Assembly (NCBI GenBank): GCA_016713665.1 | Contig: JADJOR010000001.1 | Coordinates: 620,001-684,000, forward strand | DNA from: Deltaproteobacteria bacterium | Lineage (GTDB): Bacteria; Myxococcota_A; UBA9160; UBA4427 | DNA: 64,000 nucleotides | Direction of reading: 5' to 3' | Shown here: one piece after another, positions 43,737 to 52,392 of the stretch | Position numbering within the stretch: the stretch's first letter is position 1 | Layout of the letters: the number at the start of each line of letters is the position of its first letter | The notes under the pieces: model-generated | Seen by the model: only the letters and a program-made list of their open reading frames with translations | Database searches by the model: none | Told to the model about the DNA's origin: nothing | Made by a program: the position numbers and the translations under genes

Positions 43737-43751
43737 GTGCGCCGCCGGGTC
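43719..43751. repeat. 15-bp direct repeat spanning the lptF/G stop codon
   Basis: GTGCGCCGCCGGGTC occurs at 43719-43733 and 43737-43751, a period of 18. The lptF/G stop TGA lies between them; the second copy ends in CGA instead. It looks like an in-frame tandem duplication of the last codons, with the stop kept only in the first unit. Confidence 0.85.
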
Positions 43752-43776
43752 CGACCCCGCGACGGCCGATCGGGGA

Positions 43777-44667
43777 CTAACGCCGCGGTGCGCTCGACTC
43801 GAAGTAGCGGAAGAACTCGTGCTCGGGCGAGATGAAGAGCGAGGTCTTCTCGCCGAAGGACTTGCGGTAGGCCTCGAGACTGCGCGTGAACGCGAAGAAC
43901 TCCGGATCCTTGCCGTAGGCGGCGGCGTAGATGCGCGCCGCCTCGGCATCCCCCGCGCCGCGGGTCACCTGCGCCGCAGCGTTCGCCCCGGCCAGGATCG
44001 CGCGGGCCTCGCGCTCGGCCTTCGCCCGGATCTCTCGCCCCTCGCGCTCGCCCCGCGCCCGCTTCTCGCGGGCGATCGCGTGGCGCTGCTCGCGCATCTG
44101 GTCGTAGGTCGCCTTCTGGCTCGGGATCGGGAGCTCGGTCCGATTGATGCGGACGTCGATCACCCGCACACCGTCCTCGGCCAGCTCCTCGGTGGCCCGG
44201 CCCGAGAGCGCATCGAGCGCGCCGGCTCGCGACAGCAGCGCCTGCATCGACAGCGTCCCGACGGCGTTCCCGACGAGCGACCCGACCGTCTTCTGGATCC
44301 GCTCCTGCGCGGCCGGGATGCCGGCGGGAAAGCTGCTGCGGAACGCGAGCGGGGACTCGATCTTCCACAGCACGTAGTAGTCGATGATCACCCGATCGTG
44401 GCTCTCGATCTCGACCTCCGTCGCCGCAGCGGAGAGGTACTGGATCTTCTTGTCGAACACGAGCACGGTGTCGAGGAACGGAATCCGGGGCCCCCACATG
44501 CCGCCGAGACCGGCTTCCTTGAGCTCCGCGACGGGATGCCCGAGGCGCAGCACGAGCCGGTACTCGTCGGCGCGGTTGATGACGAGCGGCCCGCGATCGA
44601 TCTGCGAGGCCCAGAGCATCGCCACGATCGCGGCGCCGACGACGAGCAGCCCGAACAGGAGTCTCAT
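43777..44667 (-). CDS. hflC: HflC, SPFH/band-7 protease modulator
   Basis: A 296-residue protein with an N-terminal membrane anchor (LLFGLLVVGAAIVAMLWAS), an SPFH domain (GPLVINRADEYRLVLRLGHPV, VEIESHDRVIIDYYVLWKI) and a long charged coiled coil (REQRHAIAREKRARGEREGREIRAKAERE). The end, YGKDPEFFAFTRSLEAYRKSF, is characteristic of HflC. With HflK it forms a membrane cage around the FtsH protease. The ATG overlaps the hflK stop (ATGA). Last gene of the run; convergent with lptF/G. Confidence 0.93.
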   Translation of the reverse strand: MRLLFGLLVVGAAIVAMLWASQIDRGPLVINRADEYRLVLRLGHPVAELKEAGLGGMWGPRIPFLDTVLVFDKKIQYLSAAATEVEIESHDRVIIDYYVLWKIESPLAFRSSFPAGIPAAQERIQKTVGSLVGNAVGTLSMQALLSRAGALDALSGRATEELAEDGVRVIDVRINRTELPIPSQKATYDQMREQRHAIAREKRARGEREGREIRAKAEREARAILAGANAAAQVTRGAGDAEAARIYAAAYGKDPEFFAFTRSLEAYRKSFGEKTSLFISPEHEFFRYFESSAPRR

Positions 44668-45752
44668 CGCTTGCCCTTCCCCTTATTCCCGCTCTCGTCT
44701 GCAGACGCGCCCGCTTCGGCAACGCCTCGCGAAGGCGGCCAGGTCGACCAGAGATGGACGGCCTCCCGGTCGACGATCGCCTTCTCCATCCCGGGCAGGA
44801 TCGATTCCATCGTCTCGAGGTAGAGCCGCTTGCGGGTCACCTCCGGCGCCGCCTGGTATTCGACGAGAAGCGACTCGAAGCGCGTGGCGTCGCCCTGCGC
44901 CTCGACGATCTTCGCCGCCCGGTACGCCTCGGCCTGCTCGTGGATCTCCGCCGCCTCGGAGCGGGCTCGCTCGAGGATCACGGCGGCGTCGCCCTGGGCC
45001 TCGAGGCTCGAGCGCTTCTCGTCCTGCCCCGCGCTCACGACGTCGACGAAGGCCTCGCGGACGGGCTCGGGCGCCTGCGGCTTCTCGAGATTGATGCGGC
45101 TGACCTCGAAGGCCGGCGCCTGCCCCACGGCGCTCGCGTACTCGGCCAGCATGCCGGTCAGGACGCGCGCGGCCTCGTCGGTGACGCCGCTTCGATCCTG
45201 GGAGAGCACCGACTCGATGTCGCTCTTCCCGATCACGTTGCGCATCGCCGCCTCGGTCGCGTCATGGAGCACGGCCGCGGGATCCGCCATCGAGAAGGCC
45301 CACGCATGCCCATCGGCGATCTTGTACTGCAGCTCGTAGGTCACGTGGAGCACGTTGTGGTCGGCGGTCTGGATCGCCTCGCGCCGGATCGCGGCGGCGA
45401 CCTGTCCCTCTTCGACATCGGCGGGCTCGCCCGGGGTCGAGCGCGTGGGGGCCTCGCCGAAGGACTCGGTGCGCAGCTCGCGGGTATTCACGACCACGTG
45501 GGTCTCGAGCGGGGGCGGGAGGTGGACCCAGTAGCCGGGGACCGAATGGGTCCGATCGTAGGCGCCGAGGCGCAGGATCACGGCCGACTCCTCGGGCGCG
45601 AGCTGGTAGACCCCCTGCCAGGCCCAGCCCGAAAGGATCGCCACCGACACGAAGAGCAGCAGGCCGTCGATCACCCGCCGCGCCGCCCCCTTCGCCGCCC
45701 GGCCCCCCGATGCACCGCTACCGCCCTCCGGCCCCGTCCCCATCGCCGCCAT
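44664..45752 (-). CDS. hflK: HflK, SPFH/band-7 protease modulator
   Basis: The ATG at 45752 gives 362 residues: a Gly-rich cytoplasmic start, one membrane helix (VIDGLLLFVSVAILSGWAWQGVY), an SPFH domain (LAPEESAVILRLGAYDRTHSVPGYWVHLPPP), a coiled coil with GDAAVILERARSEAAEIHEQAEAYRAAKIVEAQGDATRF, and a hydrophilic end. The linker holds an extra acidic stretch (TRSTPGEPADVEEGQ). HflK-HflC regulate FtsH-mediated membrane proteolysis. It starts one base after the slipin stop. Confidence 0.9.
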   Translation of the reverse strand: MAAMGTGPEGGSGASGGRAAKGAARRVIDGLLLFVSVAILSGWAWQGVYQLAPEESAVILRLGAYDRTHSVPGYWVHLPPPLETHVVVNTRELRTESFGEAPTRSTPGEPADVEEGQVAAAIRREAIQTADHNVLHVTYELQYKIADGHAWAFSMADPAAVLHDATEAAMRNVIGKSDIESVLSQDRSGVTDEAARVLTGMLAEYASAVGQAPAFEVSRINLEKPQAPEPVREAFVDVVSAGQDEKRSSLEAQGDAAVILERARSEAAEIHEQAEAYRAAKIVEAQGDATRFESLLVEYQAAPEVTRKRLYLETMESILPGMEKAIVDREAVHLWSTWPPSRGVAEAGASADESGNKGKGKR

Positions 45753-45753
45753 G

Positions 45754-46572
45754 TCAGGCGTCCTCGCGGCGGCTGCGACCGGAACCGCCCGGACCGCCGT
45801 GCACGCCGCCCGCCTCCGCTTCGTTGCGCCGGACGAGCTGATCGTAGAAGGGTCGAATGAGGTCGATCGGGATCGGGAAGATCGTCGTCGAGTTCCGGCC
45901 GCTGCCCGCGATCTCCGCGAGGGTCTGCAGATACCGCAGCTGGAGACCGGAGGGCTCCGCCGACAACACACCCGCGGCGTCGGCGATGCGCTGCGCCGCC
46001 TGGAACTCGCCCTCGGCGAGCGTCACCTTGGCGCGCTTCTCGCGCTCGGCCTCGGCCTGCTTCGCCATCACGCGCTGCATCTCCTGGGGCAGATCGATCT
46101 GCTTGAGCTCGACCGCCCGGACCTTCACGCCCCAGGGCTCGGTCTGCTGGTCGATGATCTCCTGGAGCTGCTGATTGATGCGCTCGCGATCGGCGAGCAG
46201 ATTGTCGAGCTCCGCCTGGCCGCAGATGCTGCGCAGCGTCGTCTGGGCGAGCTGCGAGGTTCCGTACAGATAGTTCTCGACCTGGATGACCGCCTTCTCG
46301 GGATGGATGACCCGGAAGTAGAGGACGGCGTTCACCTTGACCGAGACGTTGTCGCGGGTGATCACCTCCTGGGCCGGCACGTCCATCACGATCTCGCGCA
46401 GCCCGATGCGCACCATCCGATCGACGCCCGGGATGATCCAATTGAAGCCGGCGGTCCGGGTCCCCGCATAGCGTCCGAGTCGGAAGAGGACGCCCCGCTC
46501 GTACTCGGGCAGAATGCGCGCCCCGACTCCCAGCAGGACGAGCACGATGACGACGACGACGATCCAGCCCAA
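45754..46572 (-). CDS. Slipin (stomatin-family SPFH protein)
   Basis: An N-terminal hydrophobic segment (LGWIVVVVIVLVLLGVGA), ILPEYERGVLFRLGRYAGTRTAGFNWIIP, and ITRDNVSVKVNAVLYFRVIHPEKAVIQVENY identify a slipin, the partner of NfeD proteases in stomatin operons. A coiled coil and FPIPIDLIRPF follow. I prefer the TTG at 46572, which has GAGGGAGG six bases upstream; GTG codons at 46593/46590 would add seven residues but lack a ribosome-binding site. It lies between nfeD (gap 47) and hflK (gap 1). Confidence 0.88.
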   Translation of the reverse strand: MGWIVVVVIVLVLLGVGARILPEYERGVLFRLGRYAGTRTAGFNWIIPGVDRMVRIGLREIVMDVPAQEVITRDNVSVKVNAVLYFRVIHPEKAVIQVENYLYGTSQLAQTTLRSICGQAELDNLLADRERINQQLQEIIDQQTEPWGVKVRAVELKQIDLPQEMQRVMAKQAEAEREKRAKVTLAEGEFQAAQRIADAAGVLSAEPSGLQLRYLQTLAEIAGSGRNSTTIFPIPIDLIRPFYDQLVRRNEAEAGGVHGGPGGSGRSRREDA

Positions 46573-46619
46573 AGCTTCCCTCCCTCGCACCACCGGACCC
46601 GGAGGTCGGCAGTGCCTTT

Positions 46620-48017
46620 TCAGCTTGCCCGATCCACCCGCCGTACGCGGACAGTGAGCCCCTCGACCGACTCGATCGCAACCGATTCACCTGCCGCGAT
46701 CGCCTCCTCGGCCTCCGCGTTCCAGTATTCGCCGTGCACGAAGATCTTGCCTCGACGCCCGGAACCGGATCCGATCGGCACCTCGACCCGACCCACCAGA
46801 CCGATCATCTCGTCGACCCCGGCGGACTGGCGCGAGAGCATGCTCCGGCCGAGGAGCACCGCCACCACCGCCCCGACGGTCGAGAAGGCCGCTGCGATCG
46901 GAACCAGCACCTGCCAGAACGAGACCGTCAGGTCCGAGGCCTCCGGCCGGTCGAAGACCATGGTCCCTCCGATCAGGAAGCACGCAAGTCCCGCCGCGAA
47001 GAGCAGGCCGAAGGAGACGACGAAGATCTCCGCAATCAGGAGCGCCACACCGACCAGGACGAGCATCGCGCCGACCCAGGAGAAGGGCAGGATCTGCATC
47101 GAGAACCCGAGCAGCACGAGCGCCACGACGCCGACCGCACCGGGCACGATCAGGCCGGGATGCTGAAATTCCATGTAGAGCCCGAGGGCGCCGATCGCGA
47201 ACAGGATGAAGGCGAGGTTCGGGTCGGTCAGGAAGTCGAAGATCGCCTGCACGAGGGTCTGCTCGACCGGCACGACGACGGAGCCCGCGAGCGCGAGCTT
47301 CTGCTTCGCGTCCCCGACCTCGATCTCCCGCCCCTCGATCGCCTCGAGCAGCTCGGCCCGGCTCGACGCGACGAGATCGATGACGCCGAGCTCGAGGGCC
47401 TTCTCCGAGGTCACGGCCTGCGAGCTCCGCACGGCTTCGAGCGCCCATTCGACGTTGCGACCCCGCTCCTTCGCGATCGACTCGACGTAGGCGGCGAGAT
47501 AGTTCTCCATCTTCTGGCCGACGACGTCCTGCGCCGCCCGGACCTCGGGATCCTCGCTGCCGTCTTTCGCAGGCGCCGGGCTCCCGCCGAACAGGCTCAC
47601 CGGATGCGCGGCGCCGATGCTCGTCCCCGGCATCATCGCCGCGACGTTCGCAGCGAGGGTGATGAAGGTGCCCGCCGAGGTCGCCGTCGCGCCGCGCGGG
47701 CTCACGTACACGATCGTCGGGACGCTCGAGTTGAGCATCGCCTGGATGATGTCCTGGGTCGAAGAGACGAGGCCGCCCGGCGTATCGAGCTCGATCAGGA
47801 CTGCGACCGCTCCGGTCTGCTCGGCCTGGTGGATTGCCCCGATCAGATAGTCCGCGCTCGCCGGGTTGATCGACCCATCGATCTCGACGAGCAGGATCTC
47901 GCCGGCCGTCGCCGGGCCCGGAACGAGCCCCACGACCGCACCGCAGAGCCAGAGCATGATCGACGCAAGGCAGCCCGAGAGGCGTGCGAGCGGGCCGATC
48001 CGACGGGCCGACTTCAT
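46620..48017 (-). CDS. NfeD-family membrane serine protease
   Basis: A 465-residue NfeD1b-type protein. Signal peptide, then a ClpP-like protease domain (VAVLIELDTPGGLVSSTQDIIQAML) with the predicted nucleophile Ser114 in TATSAGTFI, then about four to five membrane helices (NLAFILFAIGALGLYMEFQHPG onward) and a C-terminal OB-fold (MIGLVGRVEVPIGSGSGRRGKIFVHGEYWNA). Archaeal relatives cut stomatin C termini, and the gene is followed by a slipin as expected. The ATG overlaps the coaBC stop (ATGA). Confidence 0.92.
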   Translation of the reverse strand: MKSARRIGPLARLSGCLASIMLWLCGAVVGLVPGPATAGEILLVEIDGSINPASADYLIGAIHQAEQTGAVAVLIELDTPGGLVSSTQDIIQAMLNSSVPTIVYVSPRGATATSAGTFITLAANVAAMMPGTSIGAAHPVSLFGGSPAPAKDGSEDPEVRAAQDVVGQKMENYLAAYVESIAKERGRNVEWALEAVRSSQAVTSEKALELGVIDLVASSRAELLEAIEGREIEVGDAKQKLALAGSVVVPVEQTLVQAIFDFLTDPNLAFILFAIGALGLYMEFQHPGLIVPGAVGVVALVLLGFSMQILPFSWVGAMLVLVGVALLIAEIFVVSFGLLFAAGLACFLIGGTMVFDRPEASDLTVSFWQVLVPIAAAFSTVGAVVAVLLGRSMLSRQSAGVDEMIGLVGRVEVPIGSGSGRRGKIFVHGEYWNAEAEEAIAAGESVAIESVEGLTVRVRRVDRAS

Positions 48018-49219
48018 CGTCTCGTTCTCAGCTTCTCGACACGGTCGAGAAGCTGGGCGGCGACGCCCGATTTATCGAGTAGCGGAAGCTCTTCGACCTG
48101 CTGATCCGGCCACACGAAGACGACGGCGTTCTGATCCACCTCGAAGCCCGCATCGCGGCGCGAGATGTCGTTGGCGACGATCAGATCGCAGCCCTTGCGC
48201 GCGAGCTTGCGCTGCGCAGCGCCGACGACGTCGTGGCTCTCGGCGGCGAAGCCGACCACGATGCGATCGCCCTTGCGAAGGCAGATCTCGGCGAGAATGT
48301 CCGGATTCTGGACGAGCTCGAGGGTCAGCCTGCCCGACTCCGGCAGGTCCTCCTTCTTCAGCTTGCGATCCGCCGGGGCCGCGGGGCGGAAGTCGGCGAC
48401 GGCCGCCGCCTTGATCACGATCCCGGCCGCCTCGAACTCCGCGAGCACCGCCTCGCGCATCGCGAGCGCGCTGCCGACGTCGATCCGCCGAACGCCGAAG
48501 GGCGTCGGCTGCGTCGAGATCCCGGCCACCAGGACGACCTCGGCCCCGCGTCGCGCCGCCTCGGCGGCGATCGCAAAGCCCATCTTGCCCGAGGAGCGAT
48601 TGGTGATCGTGCGGACGCTGTCGATCGCCTCGGCGGTGCCGCCGGCGGTGACCAGCACACGCTCGCCGGCCAGGGATTTCGACGTCAGGCAGGCGGCGAC
48701 GGCCTCGGCGATGCGCGCAGGCTCGCTCATGCGACCGAGCCCCTCCCAGCCGCAGGCGAGCTCGCCTGCGTCGGGCCCGACGAACGAGACGCCGCGGGAG
48801 CGGAGGATCGCGGCGTTCGTCGCGGTCGCGGGATGGCTCCACATGTTGACGTTCATCGCCGGCGCGACGAGCACCGGCGCCCGGGTCGCGAGCAGCACCG
48901 TCGAGACCAGGTCGTCCGCGAGTCCATGGGCCATCTTCGCGAGGAGATTCGCCGTCGCCGGCGCGACCAGCACGAGCTCGGCCCAGTCGGCGAGCCCGAT
49001 GTGGTCGATCTCGCCCTCCTCCCCGGCATCGAAGAGGTTCCGCCGCACGCTGCGGCCCGAGAGGCTCTGCAAGACCAGCGGCGAGACGAAGCGCTCCGCT
49101 TCGGGGGTCAGGGCACAACGCACGTCGTGGCCCGCCTTGCGCAGGGCGCGCAGCAGCTCCGGGGCCTTGTAGGCGGCGATCCCGCCCGAGATCGCGAGCA
49201 GGATGCGGCGCGGATCCAT
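48014..49219 (-). CDS. coaBC: Phosphopantothenoylcysteine decarboxylase / phosphopantothenate-cysteine ligase
   Basis: Two consecutive CoA biosynthesis steps in one 401-residue polypeptide. The N-terminal flavoprotein domain (CoaC) shows LAISGGIAAYKAPELLR, the decarboxylase motif VAPAMNVNMW and the active-site Cys in GELACGWEGLGR. The C-terminal CTP-dependent ligase (CoaB) shows VTAGGTAEAIDSVRTITNRSSGKMG, AAVADFRPA and IVANDISRRDAGFEVDQN. ATG start; 122 bases after pgm. coaD, the next pathway step, is 1.6 kb upstream in the same run. Confidence 0.96.
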   Translation of the reverse strand: MDPRRILLAISGGIAAYKAPELLRALRKAGHDVRCALTPEAERFVSPLVLQSLSGRSVRRNLFDAGEEGEIDHIGLADWAELVLVAPATANLLAKMAHGLADDLVSTVLLATRAPVLVAPAMNVNMWSHPATATNAAILRSRGVSFVGPDAGELACGWEGLGRMSEPARIAEAVAACLTSKSLAGERVLVTAGGTAEAIDSVRTITNRSSGKMGFAIAAEAARRGAEVVLVAGISTQPTPFGVRRIDVGSALAMREAVLAEFEAAGIVIKAAAVADFRPAAPADRKLKKEDLPESGRLTLELVQNPDILAEICLRKGDRIVVGFAAESHDVVGAAQRKLARKGCDLIVANDISRRDAGFEVDQNAVVFVWPDQQVEELPLLDKSGVAAQLLDRVEKLRTRR

Positions 49220-49341
49220 GGTCGACGGTCCTCCGAGGGCACGGAAAGCCCGAGGTCGCGGGCGAGCCAGGGCCTACGTTAACGATTGCAGGCAGTCGGA
49301 GCCAATTGGCGCGGCGATCGGAGCGATCGAATGGCCTGCGC

Positions 49342-50844
49342 TCAGCGCGCCGCGCGCTCGAGCAGGCGGATCCCTTCACGCAGCCTGCGCGCGAGCTGCT
49401 GCCCATCGCCGGCCTCCGCATAGATGCGGATCACGGACTCCGTCCCCGAGCGCCGGAGCATGAGGAAGCCGCCATCGGCGAGGGCGAGGCGGAGCCCGCA
49501 ATCCCCGTCGACCCGACCGACCGCCTGACGGTCCACCCGCGTCGGCGGCGCCGCCATCAGTCGCTTCAATGCGGAATCGCGCGCAGGCGAGGCTTCGAGC
49601 GCGACGCGTCCGCAGGCCGAGGGCCCGAAGCGGGCCTCGAGCCGGTCGATGTGGGATTCGAGCGGCAGCCCGCTGCCGGCGACGAGCTCGACCAGCAGCG
49701 CCGCGGCGAGCATGCCGTCCTTGTCCGGTCCCATCCGCGACCATGCAAAGCCGCCCGACTCCTCACCAGCGATCTCGACCCGACCCGCGAGGATCGCGCA
49801 CGAGAGGGCCTTGAAGCCGATGGGATGGCGCTCGACGACGAGGCCATGGGCCTGCGCGACTTTTTCGACGAGAGTTCCCGTCGCGGCACCGATCGCGATC
49901 CCGCGCGCGAGGCGTCCACGGGCGGCGAGGTGGTCGACCAGCAACGCCAGGAGCTGGGTCTCGCTGAGGACTCGGCCGCCGCCATCGACCGCTCCGACGC
50001 GATCGCCGTCGCCGTCGTTCGCGAGACCGAGGACGAGGCCCGAGCGGGCCTGCGTCGCCGCGACGAGCCCCGCGAGATTCTGCGCCACGGGATCCGGTGC
50101 ACCGCCGCCGAAGCCCGGGTCCCGCGTGCTGCGAAGCGACTCCACCGCCACGCCCGCGCGGCGCAGCCAAGCGTCGAGCAGGCCGCCCGCGGCGCCGTGC
50201 ATCGCGTCGTAGACGACGGTGAGGCCGGCTCGCCGCAAGGCGGACGGATCGAGCGCGGCGGAGAGCGCCTCCTGATAGGCGAGCCCGAGATCCCGAGACG
50301 GGGGTCGTCTCCTGGCCTCCGGTGCCGGCGCCGTCTGGGCCCGGCGACGTCGGGCGATCGACTCGATCCTGCGCGCCGCGCGATCGTCGATCGCCGCACC
50401 GGAGGCGTCGAAGACCTTGAGCCCGTGGTGGGCCGGCGGATTGTGGCTGGCCGTGAGGACGAGACCTGCGGCGTAGCGGCCCCGGGCGAGGGCGTGGGTC
50501 ACGACGGGCGTCGCGGTGCAGGCGCGCGCCAGCTCGGGCGCGAGGCCCGCCTCGGCCAGCACATCGACCGCGATCTCCGCCATCGCGCGACTCGCGAAGC
50601 GCCCGTCGAAGCCCACGAGCACGCGGCGCCCGTCGCGCTTCGCGCCGACCCACTCGGCGATCGAGCGCACGAGCACGCGCAACCGGGCGAACGTCACCTC
50701 TTCGCCGAGCACCCCACGCCAACCGCTGGTCCCGAAGCGGATCGGCGCCGCGGACACGGGCCGAGCGCGCGGCGCACGGCCTCCGGCCGCCCGTTTCGCA
50801 TGCGGACGCGAGGCCGCCGTCCGCCGACCCGGTCGCACCGTCAT
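49342..50844 (-). CDS. Phosphoglucomutase / phosphomannomutase family protein
   Basis: A 500-residue alpha-D-phosphohexomutase. The active-site phosphoserine loop is LVLTASHNPPAHHG, the metal loop LANDGDGDRVG, the sugar loop AGEESGGFAW and the phosphate site RRSGTESVIRIYAE. Domain 1 begins IRFGTSGWRGVLGEEV after a basic 30-residue extension; a GTG at residue 30 is an alternative start, but the ATG at 50844 overlaps the coaD stop (ATGA), which favours it. The GEESGG loop fits glucose- or mannose-phosphate specificity; the exact substrate is not decided. Confidence 0.9.
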   Translation of the reverse strand: MTVRPGRRTAASRPHAKRAAGGRAPRARPVSAAPIRFGTSGWRGVLGEEVTFARLRVLVRSIAEWVGAKRDGRRVLVGFDGRFASRAMAEIAVDVLAEAGLAPELARACTATPVVTHALARGRYAAGLVLTASHNPPAHHGLKVFDASGAAIDDRAARRIESIARRRRAQTAPAPEARRRPPSRDLGLAYQEALSAALDPSALRRAGLTVVYDAMHGAAGGLLDAWLRRAGVAVESLRSTRDPGFGGGAPDPVAQNLAGLVAATQARSGLVLGLANDGDGDRVGAVDGGGRVLSETQLLALLVDHLAARGRLARGIAIGAATGTLVEKVAQAHGLVVERHPIGFKALSCAILAGRVEIAGEESGGFAWSRMGPDKDGMLAAALLVELVAGSGLPLESHIDRLEARFGPSACGRVALEASPARDSALKRLMAAPPTRVDRQAVGRVDGDCGLRLALADGGFLMLRRSGTESVIRIYAEAGDGQQLARRLREGIRLLERAAR

Positions 50845-51347
50845 GGCGCGTTGCGCAGCTTTCGTTCGAGGGCGTCGGCCACGACGCGCGGGACGAACTC
50901 GTCGATGCTCGCCCCGAACCGGACGAGCTCCTTGAGGCGCGACGAGCTCACGTAGAGGTACTCCTGGCTCGTCATGAAGAAGACGATCTCGACGTCGGGA
51001 GCGAGATGCTTGTTCATCAGGGCCATCTCGAACTCGTACTCGAAGTCCGCGATCGCTCGCAGTCCGCGGATGATCGCGGTGGCCCCGATCTGCTGCGCAT
51101 AGTGGACGACGAGCCCGTCGAAGACGCGGACCGAGACGTCGTCCATGTCCTTCGTGACTTCGGTCAGGATCTCGAGCCGCTCCTCGGTCGAGAAGGCCGC
51201 CGTCTTCGAGACGTTGCGTGCGAGCGCGAGCACGACCTCGTCGAAGATCGCTCGACTTCTCTGGATCAGATCGAGGTGCCCGTTCGTGATCGGGTCGAAG
51301 CTCGCCGGAAAGAGGGCCAGCCTTCGTTTGCCGGATCCGCCATTCAT
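50841..51347 (-). CDS. coaD: Pantetheine-phosphate adenylyltransferase
   Basis: Penultimate step of CoA synthesis, transferring AMP to 4'-phosphopantetheine. A 168-residue hexamer-type enzyme with the nucleotidyltransferase signature ALFPASFDPITNGHLDLI, the TxGH motif, the substrate loop AIIRGLRAIADFEYEFEMALMN and the C-terminal YLYVSSSRLKEL. ATG start, four bases after rsmD, a pairing seen in many bacteria. Confidence 0.96.
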   Translation of the reverse strand: MNGGSGKRRLALFPASFDPITNGHLDLIQRSRAIFDEVVLALARNVSKTAAFSTEERLEILTEVTKDMDDVSVRVFDGLVVHYAQQIGATAIIRGLRAIADFEYEFEMALMNKHLAPDVEIVFFMTSQEYLYVSSSRLKELVRFGASIDEFVPRVVADALERKLRNAP

Positions 51348-51351
51348 GATC

Positions 51352-51924
51352 TCAAGCGCCTCCCCCGTGTGCGATCGGCTCGAGCCAGGTCAGCACGGTC
51401 TCTCCGTACCGCCGCTCGTCCACGACCCGAGCCCCGGCCACGGCCGGCAGAGGATGGCGTCTCGCTCCCTCGACGACCACTGTCGCGTCCGCCTCGAGCA
51501 GATTCGAAGCGAAGAGCGCTTCGAGCACCTCGACCCGATCCTCGGCCGCATAGGGCGGGTCGTAGAAGACGAGGTCGAAATGCGGCCCGACAGGGTCCCG
51601 TCCGAGTCGCCCGATGGCCTGACGGACCTCCGCGACGATCAGCTCGAGCCCCGGCTCCGCGGCCAGGCCGAATCCGGCGAGGCGGCGTTCGAGATCCCGG
51701 GCCACCCGCCGCGAGCGCTCGACCCAGACGACCACCTCGGCCCCTCGGGAATACGCCTCGAGGCCGAGCGCGCCCGTTCCGGCGCACAGGTCGAGCACCC
51801 GCAGCCCATCGATCGATCCCAGCACGGAGAAGAGCGACTCACGCACGCGATCCGCCGTCGGCCGCACGCCGTCGGCGACGGCGCCGAGATCGCGACCGCG
51901 TAATCGTCCGGCGATGATCCGCAT
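51352..51924 (-). CDS. rsmD: 16S rRNA (guanine-966 N2)-methyltransferase
   Basis: A 190-residue SAM-dependent methyltransferase with the conserved start MRIIAGRLRGRDL, VRPTADRVRESLFSVL, SAM-binding VLDLCAGTGALGLEAYSRGA and the catalytic DPPY (LVFYDPPYAAE). It methylates G966 of 16S rRNA on assembled 30S particles. First gene of the minus-strand rsmD-coaD-pgm-coaBC-nfeD-slipin-hflK-hflC run. Confidence 0.94.
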   Translation of the reverse strand: MRIIAGRLRGRDLGAVADGVRPTADRVRESLFSVLGSIDGLRVLDLCAGTGALGLEAYSRGAEVVVWVERSRRVARDLERRLAGFGLAAEPGLELIVAEVRQAIGRLGRDPVGPHFDLVFYDPPYAAEDRVEVLEALFASNLLEADATVVVEGARRHPLPAVAGARVVDERRYGETVLTWLEPIAHGGGA

Positions 51925-52125
51925 CGTGAGTGCCTCGCCCGGGAGTCGGACGAGACCCTACTCGCCCGTCCGAATTCGCGCGACGAGCAATGCGCCACCG
52001 AACCCGGTGGTCGAAGGCGTGACGTTTCGTTCCCGTCGGTCGGATGCGCCGCGCAGCCGAGCAGACCGATGAACACCGTGCTCCGAACGACCGTCTCGAT
52101 CCTTCACACGCTCTCGAAACGAGTC

Positions 52126-52154
52126 TTGCTGCGCTTCCGCGATCTGCCTAGAAT
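52126..52154 (+). promoter_or_regulatory. Sigma-70-type promoter of the XRE gene
   Basis: TTGCTG (-35, 52126-52131), a 17-base spacer and TAGAAT (-10, 52149-52154) match the housekeeping consensus well. The predicted transcript start is near 52161, so the XRE message would have a leader of about 230 bases. Confidence 0.65.
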
Positions 52155-52185
52155 GCGCGCGTGTCGAATTCGGGGGGTGAAATCG

Positions 52186-52203
52186 CGACACTACTTAGTG
52201 TCG
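52186..52203. promoter_or_regulatory. Candidate XRE operator
   Basis: CGACACTA-CT-TAGTGTCG is a perfect 8+2+8 palindrome starting about 25 bases after the predicted transcript start. It is A/T-richer than its surroundings. Size and symmetry suit a dimeric XRE/Cro-type repressor, so autoregulation is the simplest reading. Confidence 0.6.
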
Positions 52204-52392
52204 ATGCTCCGTACTTCCCGGCGAGTCCCAATCGCCGAGTTCGAGTGTCCGGAGCCATCGAATTTCCGACGGATTCACTAAAGGAAACGGCGACGACGCG
52301 CGCCCGTGAAGCGGTGTCAGCCGATGGGGATCCGGTGGCGAACGGATGCCCGCACAACCAACTCAAGCCAAGCCAAGTGAGGTCTCGGATCG

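Larger units (their letters stand above)
51925..52392. other. Intergenic region between rsmD and the XRE gene
   Basis: This 468-base divergent region has lower GC near 52080-52260. It contains a plus-strand promoter (52126-52154), a perfect palindrome (52186-52203) and a partial copy of the XRE gene start (52161-52181). A weak open frame runs from a GTG at 52161 to 52460 but shows no recognisable domain. I treat the region as a regulatory leader. Confidence 0.5.
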
